Positions 33,148 through 41,812 of a DNA stretch of 64,000 nucleotides are shown piece by piece. The stretch comes from Poriferisodalis sp965226645 (lineage in GTDB: Bacteria; Actinomycetota; Acidimicrobiia; Acidimicrobiales; Poriferisodalaceae), in contig CBDDDL010000004.1 in NCBI GenBank assembly GCA_965226645.1, positions 992,001 through 1,056,000 of the forward strand. The letters are read 5' to 3'. The position numbers were made by a program, and so were the translations under genes. Below the pieces are notes generated by a model that was given only the letters and a program-made list of their open reading frames with translations, was not told the DNA's origin and ran no database searches. Position 1 is the first letter of the stretch; each line of letters starts with the position of its first letter.

Positions 33148-35378
33148 TACTCGGTGCGGGCGAGGCCTTCGACGGTGCGGTAGGCGTCGAACACGCCGTC
33201 GACGTCTCGCAGCGCGGCGAGCAGCTGGTCGAGCAGGATCGGATCGCCGACCTCGACCTCGAACTGCATCACTGCGACCTGATCATCGCCGACGAACGTG
33301 TCGCAGCTCGCGATCGACAGATCGTGTCGGCCCGAGACAATGTTGACAACATCGAGAAGCAGCCGGTTGCGGTCAAGTCCCCGAACCTCCAACGCAGCCG
33401 CGAACTCGCCGCCCCAGCTGAGATCCCACTCGACCTCGACCTGGCGGGCGTTCGACGACGTCGCCAGCTCGGCGGCGTTGGCGCAGTCCGCGCGGTGCAC
33501 CGAGATGCCTCGGCCGCTCGTGGCGAACCCCAGGACCTCATCGCCGCGCACCGGGCTGCAGCACCGGGCCAAACGCACCAGCGAGTCATCATGGCCATCG
33601 ACATGCACGCCAGCGGAACGGCGTCGGCGCGAGCCACGTTGGCGGGCTGGCCGAGCCGGCAGCTGCGCCCCGCCGCCATCGCCGCGCAGGTTGCTGATCA
33701 GTCGCTTCGCGACCGAACGTGCATTCACGTCGCCCTTGCCCACGGCCTCGAAGAGCAGCTCCAGCCCGGCCCGACTGAACTGCTCGGCCACCGTGCGCAT
33801 CTCTTCGCTGTCGATGAGCAGCGAGGCTCTGAGGCCCTCATTGCGCATTTCAGTCGAGACCGCCTCGCGTCCTGAGGACACCCATTCAGAGCGATCCGAG
33901 CGAGCGAACCAGCGTCGGATGCTCGCCTGAGCTCGGGGCGTGATTGCGGTCTCGAGCCAGTCACGCGACGGGCGCGCACCCGAGTCCTTCGACGTGAAGG
34001 CCTCCACCGAGTCGCCGGACTCGAGCGGGCGATCCAACGGCACCAGCCGCCCATCGATCTTGGCCCCGATCAGCGAATCGCCGATGTCAGTGTGGATGGC
34101 GTACGCGAAGTCGATCGGCGTGGCACCTGCCGGCAACGTCACCACTTCGCCCTTCGGCGTGAACACGTACACCTCGTCGTGGCCGAGGTCACTGGCGATG
34201 GTCCGCATGAACTCGGCCGGATCGTCAGACTCTGCCTGCCACTCCACCAGCCGGCTCAGCCACGGCATGTCCGCCTCGACGGGCGCGCCATTGCGCTCGG
34301 CCTTGTAGCGCCAGTGAGCGGCGACGCCGAACTCGGCCCGCTGGTTCATCTCGGCGGTGCGGATCTGCACCTCAACCGTGGTGCCTGACGGTCCCACCAC
34401 CGTGGTGTGCAGCGACTGGTAGAGGTTGAACTTCGGCATCGCGATGTAGTCCTTGAACCGGCCCGTCACCGGTTTCCAGGTCGCGTGGATCGAGCCGAGC
34501 GCCGCGTACGCATCGCGGATCGTCGGAACGACGACGCGGATGCCCACCAAGTCGAAGATCTCGTCGAACGAGCGGTTCTTGATGACCATCTTCTCGTAGA
34601 CGCTCCAGTGGTGCTTCTTGCGTCCCGTGACCGTCGCTTCGATCTTCATGCGGGAGAGCTGTTTGCGCACCTCTTCGAGCACCCGGTCCACGTAGCGGTC
34701 CTGTTCGGGAGTGCGCTCGGCCAGCATCCGATCGATCTCCGCGTAGCGCTTCGGGTACAACGCAGCGAACGCAAGATCTTCGAGCTCGTCACGCACCTGC
34801 TGCATGCCGAGCCGGTTAGCCAGCGGTGCGTAGATGTCCAGCGTCTCGCGGGCCACATCGGCTTGCTTGGCACCGCTCAGCGCCCCGAGCGTGCGCATGT
34901 TGTGCAGCCGGTCGGACAGCTTGATCATCAGCACCCGCGGATCGTTCGCGATCGCGACGAGCATCTTTCGCAGCGTTGCGGCCTGTTGTGCCTGCTTGGA
35001 CGCGAAGCGCACCCGTTCGAGCTTGGTGACGCCGTCGACGATGGCCGCGACCTCAGCGCCGAACTCATCGGACAGCGCGACCAGCTGGACGCCGGTGTCT
35101 TCCACGGCGTCATGCAGCAGCGCCGCCGCGATCGAGGTGTCGTCGAGGCCCAGATCGGCCACCACTCTCGCCACCGCTACGGGGTGGGTGATGTACGGCT
35201 CCCCGGTACGTCGGCGCTGCCCCTCGTGCGCGCGGGCAGCCGCCTCGTAGGCACGCACGACAAGGTCGGGAGAGCTCTTGGGCCAACGCTGCTTGTATCG
35301 CTCGACGACCGGCGAGATGTCTGCTGCGACCGCGTTCGACGAGCGTCGCCACGGAAGGACGCGCTTCGCCGCCGCCAT
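33144..35378 (-). CDS. rel: Bifunctional (p)ppGpp synthetase/hydrolase Rel
   Basis: Rel makes and degrades (p)ppGpp in the stringent response. The 744-residue protein (ATG 35378, GGGGA 7 nt upstream) has the HD hydrolase domain (LLHDAVEDTG, SDRLHNMRTL), the synthetase domain (GRKKHHWSVYEKM, IRVVVPTIRDAY, YQSLHTTV), TGS (YVFTPKGEVVTLPAGATPID) and C-terminal ZFD/ACT domains (RCCSPVRGDEVLGF). Both catalytic sites look intact. Starting further upstream at TTG 35426 is possible but lacks a ribosome site. In M. tuberculosis rel sits near secDF and hisS, as here. Confidence 0.96.
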   Translation of the reverse strand: MAAAKRVLPWRRSSNAVAADISPVVERYKQRWPKSSPDLVVRAYEAAARAHEGQRRRTGEPYITHPVAVARVVADLGLDDTSIAAALLHDAVEDTGVQLVALSDEFGAEVAAIVDGVTKLERVRFASKQAQQAATLRKMLVAIANDPRVLMIKLSDRLHNMRTLGALSGAKQADVARETLDIYAPLANRLGMQQVRDELEDLAFAALYPKRYAEIDRMLAERTPEQDRYVDRVLEEVRKQLSRMKIEATVTGRKKHHWSVYEKMVIKNRSFDEIFDLVGIRVVVPTIRDAYAALGSIHATWKPVTGRFKDYIAMPKFNLYQSLHTTVVGPSGTTVEVQIRTAEMNQRAEFGVAAHWRYKAERNGAPVEADMPWLSRLVEWQAESDDPAEFMRTIASDLGHDEVYVFTPKGEVVTLPAGATPIDFAYAIHTDIGDSLIGAKIDGRLVPLDRPLESGDSVEAFTSKDSGARPSRDWLETAITPRAQASIRRWFARSDRSEWVSSGREAVSTEMRNEGLRASLLIDSEEMRTVAEQFSRAGLELLFEAVGKGDVNARSVAKRLISNLRGDGGGAQLPARPARQRGSRRRRSAGVHVDGHDDSLVRLARCCSPVRGDEVLGFATSGRGISVHRADCANAAELATSSNARQVEVEWDLSWGGEFAAALEVRGLDRNRLLLDVVNIVSGRHDLSIASCDTFVGDDQVAVMQFEVEVGDPILLDQLLAALRDVDGVFDAYRTVEGLARTEY

Positions 35379-35559
35379 GGCGCTATCCCCGCCGCTCGCG
35401 AGGCGGCTCAGCCGACGCCGGGACAAACGGACTGAAGCTCACACCCTCATTGTGCCCCGCGACCACGACGGCGGCCGGCGGCTCGGCCCAGACCGGCACC
35501 ACGCGTGCATTCGGGGCAGCAGTGGCCGTGCACTTCTCTAATCAGCACTGGTGCATACC

Positions 35560-35652
35560 TACAAATAATGTCTGTGCGGATTTAGAATTAACTATGATGC
35601 AAAACAGCAACTAAATACTGTGCAGATCTCACATTTGCGCTAGTGTGCAGCC
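35560..35652 (+). promoter_or_regulatory. AT-rich promoter region of the second DUF4143 gene
   Basis: An unusually AT-rich stretch (about 35560-35620) precedes TAGTGT (35641-35646), 6 nt and ATG 35653, another leaderless arrangement. The base composition contrasts with the surrounding genome and suggests acquired DNA. A TGTGCAG motif occurs twice (near 35616 and 35643). Confidence 0.5.
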
Positions 35653-36936
35653 ATGGACTTGATGGCCGGTGAGCATGTCGCGAGGCATCTCAGCTCGCGC
35701 GTCAGCGACGCGCTCGCGGGCTTCCGCGTGGTGGTGCTGCACGGCGCGCGCCAGTCGGGCAAGACAACCTTGGTGCGACACATAGCTGAGCGCACCGGCG
35801 GCACCTACCTCACGCTCGAAGACGAGCCGATACTTCAGGCGGTGATGGACGATCCCATCACGTTGCTCACTGGCTGGCCGACGCCACTGGTGGTGGACGA
35901 AGTGCAGCTTGCCGGCGATCGTTTGATCAAGGCGGTCAAGCGCCTTGTGGACACCGAGCAAACGCCGGGCCGCTTTCTGCTCACGGGTTCCACCAACTTC
36001 CTGTCGGTGCCGACGATCAGCGAGTCCTTGGCCGGGCGAGCCCGCCTGATGCGCCTCACACCGCTGTCCCAAGCCGAGATTGGCGGAGCCGCAGCTCCGC
36101 CCATCGAGAGATGGCTGAACCAGGCTGGCCAGAAGAACCCGCTGCGCCGCCGCGGCACAGCGCCGCCGCCTGCACGCCACGAATACGCCCGGTTGATGTG
36201 CACCGGCGGATATCCCGAGGTGCTGCGGCTGGAGAGTGACCTGCGGTCCGGATGGTTCGAGAGCTATGTCGAGACCGTCGTCGAACGCGACATCGCAGCC
36301 CTCGCCGACATCCGACGGGTGACTGCACTCGAACCGTTGCTGCGCTGGACCGCAGCCCAGACCTCGCAGGAGCTGAACCTCGCTGCCGCATCGAGACGGC
36401 TTGCCATCAGCCAATCGACCGTTGTCAGCTATCTCGACTGGCTCCGAACCGTGTTCCTGATACACGAACTCCCCGCTTGGTCGCGTAACCTGTCGGCGAG
36501 AGCCATCAGGCGACCCAAGCTTCACATCGCCGACACCGGTCTCGCTGCCCACTTGCTCGGCATCGGGCCCGACGCATTGCTGGCACCGATGTCGCAGACA
36601 CTCGGACCACTGGCCGAGTCGTTCGTTGTGAGCGAGATAGCCCGTCAAGCGACAAGCGCCAGCACCCGTATCAGCCTCTGGCACTACCGCGACGCCCGCC
36701 GCGAGGTGGACGTGATACTCGAACGACCCGACGGCTCTGTGTTCGCGATCGAAGTCAAGGCCAGCAGTTCTCCCTCGCCCCGAGCAGCGGATCACCTCCA
36801 CTGGCTGCGAGAGCGGCTCGATGCGGTGGCCCCCGGCGCATTCATCGGCGGGGTCGTGCTGCACATGGGCGAACACGAAGTCAGCCTCGGGGACCGCCTC
36901 GCCATGTGGCCCATCTCATCGCTCTGGGCTGGCTGA
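35653..36936 (+). CDS. DUF4143/AAA_14 family ATP-binding protein, second copy
   Basis: The 427-residue protein has Walker A GARQSGKTT (31-39), Walker B PTPLVVDEVQLAG, LLTGSTNFLSV and the DUF4143 region with LWHYRDARREVDVILERPDG and FAIEVKAS, a PD-(D/E)XK-like arrangement. It is related to the 30790-32277 protein but shorter and diverged (roughly one-third identical by eye). It is isolated between rel and secF and oriented against both, so it is probably a mobile or horizontally gained gene. Function unknown. Confidence 0.88.
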   Translation: MDLMAGEHVARHLSSRVSDALAGFRVVVLHGARQSGKTTLVRHIAERTGGTYLTLEDEPILQAVMDDPITLLTGWPTPLVVDEVQLAGDRLIKAVKRLVDTEQTPGRFLLTGSTNFLSVPTISESLAGRARLMRLTPLSQAEIGGAAAPPIERWLNQAGQKNPLRRRGTAPPPARHEYARLMCTGGYPEVLRLESDLRSGWFESYVETVVERDIAALADIRRVTALEPLLRWTAAQTSQELNLAAASRRLAISQSTVVSYLDWLRTVFLIHELPAWSRNLSARAIRRPKLHIADTGLAAHLLGIGPDALLAPMSQTLGPLAESFVVSEIARQATSASTRISLWHYRDARREVDVILERPDGSVFAIEVKASSSPSPRAADHLHWLRERLDAVAPGAFIGGVVLHMGEHEVSLGDRLAMWPISSLWAG

Positions 36937-37058
36937 CCCGATCCCGGCCATGCAAGGAAGCCGCTCCCACCGCAGTACATGCGCGCCGATCGGCGTCGGG
37001 CGCCACGGTCACCGAGTCGTCTTGCTGGACTTGGCGCGGCTGCACGAGTATCGAAGGC

Positions 37059-38153
37059 TCAGCGGCGGCGGCCCAACTTGCGGGGGCGGGGCTGGGCGGT
37101 TCGGGTGTAGCTCTCGGCTGCGAGCGCCTGAGCGGCGACTTCCATCGTGTCGTGGTGACCCGCGGCCTCGGCGGCAACTCGAGCCGACGCCCACTGCGGC
37201 TCGTAGCCCTTCAGCCACGCAACGGTGGGCATTGCCACGAACAGCGAGCTGTACGAGCCGACGAGCAGGCCGATGAGCAGCGCATTTGCGAACTCTGCCA
37301 GCGTGCCTGCGCCCAGAATTCCGGCACCGACGATCAGCAGGGAGACAACCGGCAGCACCGACGTCACCGTGGTGTTGATCGAACGAGTGAGCACCTGGTT
37401 GAGCGAGACGTTGGCGAGCGCCGGATACGTGAAGTGACTGCGGGCGGGCAGTGATCGCTCGTTGGACTTGACCCGATCGAACACGACGATCGTGTCGTAC
37501 AGCGAGTAGCCCATGATCGTCAGGAACGCGACCACCGTCGCCGGCGTCACCTCGAAGCCGAACACCGCATAGGCGCCGACGGTGAGCAGGATGTCGTGGG
37601 CAACAGCGACGAGCGCTCCAACCGACATCTTCCATTCGAAGCGGAACCACAGGTACATCGCGATCAGCACGAAGAACACGACCAGCGCCCGGCGAGCCTT
37701 GCCGGCCACTTCGTCGCCGAACGACGGGCTCACCTGTCGGGTGGACAGGCTCTCAACGTCGACGCCAACAGCGGAAGCCAGCGCATCGGCGATGTCGGCC
37801 GCGTTCACACCGGGTGCCAGCACGCCGCGGATCCGGAATATGTCGGGAGCGCCCGTGACCGTCACGAACTGCACCCGGGCGTCGGGCACGCCGGCGGCGT
37901 CAGCGGCCTCGGCGATGTCGTCGGTCGAGGGCAGATCGCTGAGGGGCAATTCGGCGCCCTCGGCGCTCGTCGGCACTGGCACCTCCCACACCGAGCCGCC
38001 TTCGAATTCGATGCCCAGGTTCAGCCCACGTGCCAACAATGCAACGACGCAGATCAGCACCGCCACCGCGGAGCCGATGAGCACCTTGCGGGACACACGC
38101 AGGAAGTCCCAGCTGTTCTCACCCCGATACAAGGTCCTCAGCGCCGCGATCAC
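37059..38153 (-). CDS. secF: Protein translocase subunit SecF
   Basis: SecF with SecD uses the proton gradient to pull preproteins across the membrane. The 364-residue protein has six predicted helices, the first periplasmic domain (GIEFEGGSVWEV) and the conserved D-G/R motifs FLTIMGYSLYDTIVVFDRV, NQVLTRSINTTVTSVLPV and GTLAEFANALLIGLLVGSYS. GTG 38153 overlaps the secD stop as GTGA; the longer upstream frame is secD shadow. The order secF-secD-yajC is standard. Confidence 0.96.
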   Translation of the reverse strand: MIAALRTLYRGENSWDFLRVSRKVLIGSAVAVLICVVALLARGLNLGIEFEGGSVWEVPVPTSAEGAELPLSDLPSTDDIAEAADAAGVPDARVQFVTVTGAPDIFRIRGVLAPGVNAADIADALASAVGVDVESLSTRQVSPSFGDEVAGKARRALVVFFVLIAMYLWFRFEWKMSVGALVAVAHDILLTVGAYAVFGFEVTPATVVAFLTIMGYSLYDTIVVFDRVKSNERSLPARSHFTYPALANVSLNQVLTRSINTTVTSVLPVVSLLIVGAGILGAGTLAEFANALLIGLLVGSYSSLFVAMPTVAWLKGYEPQWASARVAAEAAGHHDTMEVAAQALAAESYTRTAQPRPRKLGRRR

Positions 38154-40045
38154 AATGATCCTCCTGTCGGAACAGCTACCGGGAGATCTGGCTCGCGCGG
38201 CGACACGCCCAAGCGGCGAGGCCGCTCGGCGACAAGCTTGCGAGCCACGAACACCACCAGCGGGCGCATGAAGAAGTACGACACCGCCAAGTCGATGAGC
38301 GTGGCCAAGCCCAAGTAGAGCGCGAAGCCTCGCACCGTGCCGGTCGTGAGCTGATACAGCACGCCGGCGCCGATGAGCGAGGCGAGGTCGGCCCACACGA
38401 TCGTGGAGAACGCGGCCTTGAAGCTGGCGTCGGCCGCCGAGCGCACCGCCCGGCCGCGGCGCACTTCTTCCTTGATGCGCTCGTAGTAGATGATGTTCGA
38501 GTCGACCTGAACGCCGATCGACACGATGATGCCGGTGGTGCCCGCAAGCGTGAGCGCCAGGCCGCGGCTCTCGCCCAGCCAGCTGATGAGCGACCAAAGG
38601 ATCGAGCCGCTGATGGCAAGGCTCGCAACGGCGACCACACCGAGCAGCCGGTAGTACACCAGCATGTACAAACCGACGAGGATGAGCCCGACGATGCCTG
38701 CAATGACGCCGGCCCGAAGCGTTCCCTCCCCGAGGGTGGCCGACACGGTGCGGACGTCGTCCTGCTCGAACTCGACCGGCAATGCGCCGAATCGCAGCGC
38801 GACCGCGAGATCTCGGGCCTCTTCCTCGGCGAACGTTCCCGAAATGACCGCAGTGCCACCGAATTCGGTGGCGCGGATGGCCGGCGCCGACTCGACGACG
38901 CCGTCGAGCACGATGGCGATCTGCTGCCCGAAGTAGCGAGCTGCCATGGCATCGAAGCCGACCGAGCCCTCGTCGGTGAGGTCGACATTGACGACCCACT
39001 CGTTGTTGAACGTGGCCGCCGCTTCGGCGACCGCCTCGCCGGTGAGCTCGGCTGGACCGAGCACGTAGCCGATGGGCTGACCCCGGCCGGGCAAGACAAC
39101 CGCCTGGTCGGCGATGTCGTCCTCGGGCAACGTGAACGTTGGCGGCAGGGCGGGGACACCGTCGTCGAAATCGAGCTCCAGCGGCAGCTCATCGTCGAAA
39201 TCGAGCTCCAGCGGCAGTTCTTCTTCGAGCAACTCTTCTGGCTCTTCATCGGTTGGCGCTTGATCATCGGTTTGATCAGCATCTGAATCGTCGGACTGCG
39301 CCGACTTGAACATTGCGCCGCCAGTGAAAACCGCCGCGGTCGAACTCAGGTCGACGTCGCCGCGTTCAAACGCCGCGGACTCAAATCCTCCAGTACCTGC
39401 CGACGCGTCATCGTCCGGCTGGCCTTCGGGGCTGTCGTCGTTCACACCGGGGTCGTCCGGCGCACTTGACGGCTCGACTGGCTCAGTATCGGGCGACTCC
39501 GGCTCAACTGGCTCAAGCTGGCTTGGCTCGGGCTCAAGGGTCTCGGGCAGATCGGGAAGTTCCTCAATATCGAGATCGCCGAGATCCAACTCGACGGCTC
39601 CAGGATCGATCTCAAAATCTTGTGTCCCGGCATCGGTGGCACCGTTATAGGCGTCGACGAAGTCGATCGCGGAGCGGAACTCGGCCTCGTCGAATGGGCT
39701 GAAGGTGAGCAGTACCGGCCGGAACCGCAGCTCTGCGGTCTGCCCCACCAAGTCCACGGCACGCTGCTTGTCCTTGACGCCGGGCAGCTGAATCACAACT
39801 TGCTCGCCTTGGCGAGTGATGTCTGGTTCCGCCACTCCCAACGCATCGACGCGCGAGCGAATGATCTCGATTGCCCGGTCGAGCTGTTCGTCGTCAGCCG
39901 GCGATGTCGGCCGCAACAGCACCTCGACGCCGCCCTGCAGCTGTACACCCAGAACGGGAGTCCAGCCCGCGGCCAAGACCCCAGCGAGCGCGCCGAAACC
40001 AATCAAGATCGCCAAGAGAAGCGAAATGATCTGTGATCGTCGCAT
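38150..40045 (-). CDS. secD: Protein translocase subunit SecD with large acidic insert
   Basis: The 631-residue protein has the N-terminal helix, P1 domain motif GVQLQGGVEVLLR, and the C-terminal helix block with VQVDSNIIYYERIKEE and YFFMRPLVVFVAR. Between about residues 130 and 315 there is a Pro/Glu/Asp-rich insert with no equivalent in E. coli SecD, including a tandem 10-residue repeat ELPLELDFDD encoded by a 30-bp duplication (39162-39221). Actinobacterial SecD often has acidic inserts here, but this one is long. ATG 40045. Coupled to secF. Confidence 0.96.
   Translation of the reverse strand: MRRSQIISLLLAILIGFGALAGVLAAGWTPVLGVQLQGGVEVLLRPTSPADDEQLDRAIEIIRSRVDALGVAEPDITRQGEQVVIQLPGVKDKQRAVDLVGQTAELRFRPVLLTFSPFDEAEFRSAIDFVDAYNGATDAGTQDFEIDPGAVELDLGDLDIEELPDLPETLEPEPSQLEPVEPESPDTEPVEPSSAPDDPGVNDDSPEGQPDDDASAGTGGFESAAFERGDVDLSSTAAVFTGGAMFKSAQSDDSDADQTDDQAPTDEEPEELLEEELPLELDFDDELPLELDFDDGVPALPPTFTLPEDDIADQAVVLPGRGQPIGYVLGPAELTGEAVAEAAATFNNEWVVNVDLTDEGSVGFDAMAARYFGQQIAIVLDGVVESAPAIRATEFGGTAVISGTFAEEEARDLAVALRFGALPVEFEQDDVRTVSATLGEGTLRAGVIAGIVGLILVGLYMLVYYRLLGVVAVASLAISGSILWSLISWLGESRGLALTLAGTTGIIVSIGVQVDSNIIYYERIKEEVRRGRAVRSAADASFKAAFSTIVWADLASLIGAGVLYQLTTGTVRGFALYLGLATLIDLAVSYFFMRPLVVFVARKLVAERPRRLGVSPREPDLPVAVPTGGSL
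39162..39221 (-). repeat. Two tandem 30-bp units in secD
   Basis: Positions 39162-39191 and 39192-39221 are near-identical and encode the repeated ELPLELDFDD. The in-frame duplication makes the acidic insert of SecD longer. Confidence 0.9.
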
Positions 40046-40097
40046 CTCAGAGCGGACGGTGAGCGGGGAACGTCGAAGTCAAGCGAGCGTGCGGGAC

Positions 40098-40415
40098 TCA
40101 GTCCGCGTCGTCGGTATCGGCATTGTCGAGCGGATCAGCGTCGGCCGAGTCGGTCGCGCCGGAGAGAATCTCGCCGATGGCGCGACGCTGCACCCGCAGT
40201 TCGACGTCACTGTCCACCTCGAGGCACACGACGTCGCCGGGCTCCTCGATGGCGACGATCTTTCCGATCACTCCGCCGGAGGTGGCAACCACATCGCCGA
40301 CGTCCGCACTGCGGATCATGGCCTCACGCGCTTTCATCCGCCTCTGCTGCGGCCGGATCATGACGAAGTAGAGGACGACGATCAGCAGGAGTGGCAGCAG
40401 AAGTCCGGCGTTCAT
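40098..40415 (-). CDS. yajC: Preprotein translocase subunit YajC
   Basis: The 105-residue protein begins MNAGLLLPLLLIVVLYFVMI, the single helix, followed by RPQQRRMKAREAMIRSADVG and the YajC beta domain (DVVATSGGVIGKIVAIEEP). The tail is acidic and disordered. It is followed by secD after 52 bp as in other bacteria. YajC is an accessory SecDF partner. Confidence 0.96.
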   Translation of the reverse strand: MNAGLLLPLLLIVVLYFVMIRPQQRRMKAREAMIRSADVGDVVATSGGVIGKIVAIEEPGDVVCLEVDSDVELRVQRRAIGEILSGATDSADADPLDNADTDDAD

Positions 40416-40567
40416 CAGTTACTCCAAGTCGCAGCGGCAGCAGGCCGAGGTTTCGGCAGGCACCGCCGAGGTGTGCACTCGATCCGGAATGTCCCCCGGT
40501 CGGGCTGCGGCCGACCAGCGGCCGGCACGGCGGGCCAGCGTACCGGCGTGTCCAGCTAGCGACTGTC

Positions 40568-41812
40568 TCATGCCCAGACTTCGTTGATCTGCTGCCGGAA
40601 CGTCTCAAAGCTGCCTCCAGAGATGGCGGTTCGGGCGTCCGCCACCAGGTCGACCAGGAAGGCGATGTTGTGCAGCGTGAGGATGCGGGCCGCGGTCGGC
40701 TCGTTGACGTTCATGAGGTGCCGCAGGTAGCCGCGACTGAAACGCCCGCCCGGGCGCTCAGGCGCCGAATCAAGTGGCGTGTCGTCGCGGGCGAATCGGG
40801 CATTGCGAATGTTGATGCGACCGTGCGGTGTCAACACAGTGCCGTGGCGAGCCAGGCGGCTCGGCAGGACGCAGTCGAACATGTCCACGCCCGCGGCGAT
40901 GGCGTCAGTAATCCGAGCCGGGTCGCCGACGCCCATCAGATACCGCGGCCGATCCGCCGGCAGGACCTCGGTCGCGGCCCGCAAAGCTGGTTCCATCTCG
41001 GTGCGCGTCTCCCCGACCGACAGACCGCCGATGCCGTAGCCGTCGAAACCGATGCTGGCCAGGGTCTCCGCACTGTGTCGACGCATCTGCGGATCGCTGC
41101 CTCCCTGCACGATGCCGAACAGCGCCTGACCGCGGGCGGCGCCATCACTGCGAGCCGCCTCCATGGCGACTGCCCCACGCCGAGCCGCCTCCATGGCGAC
41201 TGCCCCACGCCGAGCCGCCTCCATGGCGGCCTTGGCACGAGACGCCCACTCGTGCGTGCGCTCCATTGCAAGCCGGACGTCTTGCGGCGGCGCTGGCAGC
41301 TCGGGGCACACGTCAAGCGCCATCTGTATGTCCGACCCGAGCCGTCGCTGCGCATCGACGGCGTCCTCGGGAGTCAGGCGAACCTTCGATCCGTCATACA
41401 CCGATCGAAACGTGACACCGTCGTCGTCCACCCGGGACTTGGCCGCGCCGCCGCTGTGCGAGCCACCCGAGCGAGGCCGGCGACCAAGCGACATCACCTG
41501 AAAGCCGCCCGAGTCGGTGAGGAAATGGCCGCCCCAGCCCGTAAAGCCCTCGAGGCCGCCGAGTGCGGAAACGGTTTCCACACCCGGACGCAGCATGAGG
41601 TGGTAGGTGTTCGCCAGCACGATCTCGAGACCCAGCGATTCGTAGTCACTGGCGTCGAGATGGATGATGACGCCTCGGGTTCCCACCGGCATGAACACAG
41701 GCGTCTGGAACGTGCCCCGCGCCGTGGTCACCTGACCTCGCCGAGCCGCGTCGTCGGAGGCGAGCAACTCGAAGCTGATCGCCGGGCTCGTCGTCGGCGC
41801 TGGACCACTCAC
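40568..41812 (-). CDS. tgt: tRNA-guanine transglycosylase without zinc cysteines
   Basis: TGT exchanges G34 for preQ1 in tRNAs with GUN anticodons. The 414-residue protein has DSGGFQVMSLG, FGIVQGG, GYGIGGLSVGE and the nucleophile motif FDCVLPSRLARHGTVLT, so the barrel is intact. The C-terminal zinc site normally has CxCxxC before YL(H/R)HL; here the segment reads LDSAPERPGGRFSRGYLRHL with no Cys, although the later His (LTLHNIAF) is kept. Residues around 150 contain an insert AMEAARRGAV in tandem, from a 30-bp duplication. GTG 41812 overlaps the queA stop (GTGA). Activity is uncertain. Confidence 0.9.
   Translation of the reverse strand: MSGPAPTTSPAISFELLASDDAARRGQVTTARGTFQTPVFMPVGTRGVIIHLDASDYESLGLEIVLANTYHLMLRPGVETVSALGGLEGFTGWGGHFLTDSGGFQVMSLGRRPRSGGSHSGGAAKSRVDDDGVTFRSVYDGSKVRLTPEDAVDAQRRLGSDIQMALDVCPELPAPPQDVRLAMERTHEWASRAKAAMEAARRGAVAMEAARRGAVAMEAARSDGAARGQALFGIVQGGSDPQMRRHSAETLASIGFDGYGIGGLSVGETRTEMEPALRAATEVLPADRPRYLMGVGDPARITDAIAAGVDMFDCVLPSRLARHGTVLTPHGRINIRNARFARDDTPLDSAPERPGGRFSRGYLRHLMNVNEPTAARILTLHNIAFLVDLVADARTAISGGSFETFRQQINEVWA
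41151..41228 (-). repeat. 30-bp tandem repeat in tgt
   Basis: Units 41151-41180 and 41181-41210 are identical and a partial third follows (41211-41228). They encode AMEAARRGAV repeats, an in-frame insertion between the helix after HEWASRAK and FGIVQGG. Confidence 0.92.

Noticed and set aside
35629..36876. Minus-strand 415-aa frame opposite the second DUF4143 gene
   Set aside because: Shadow of the real gene with Walker A on the plus strand.
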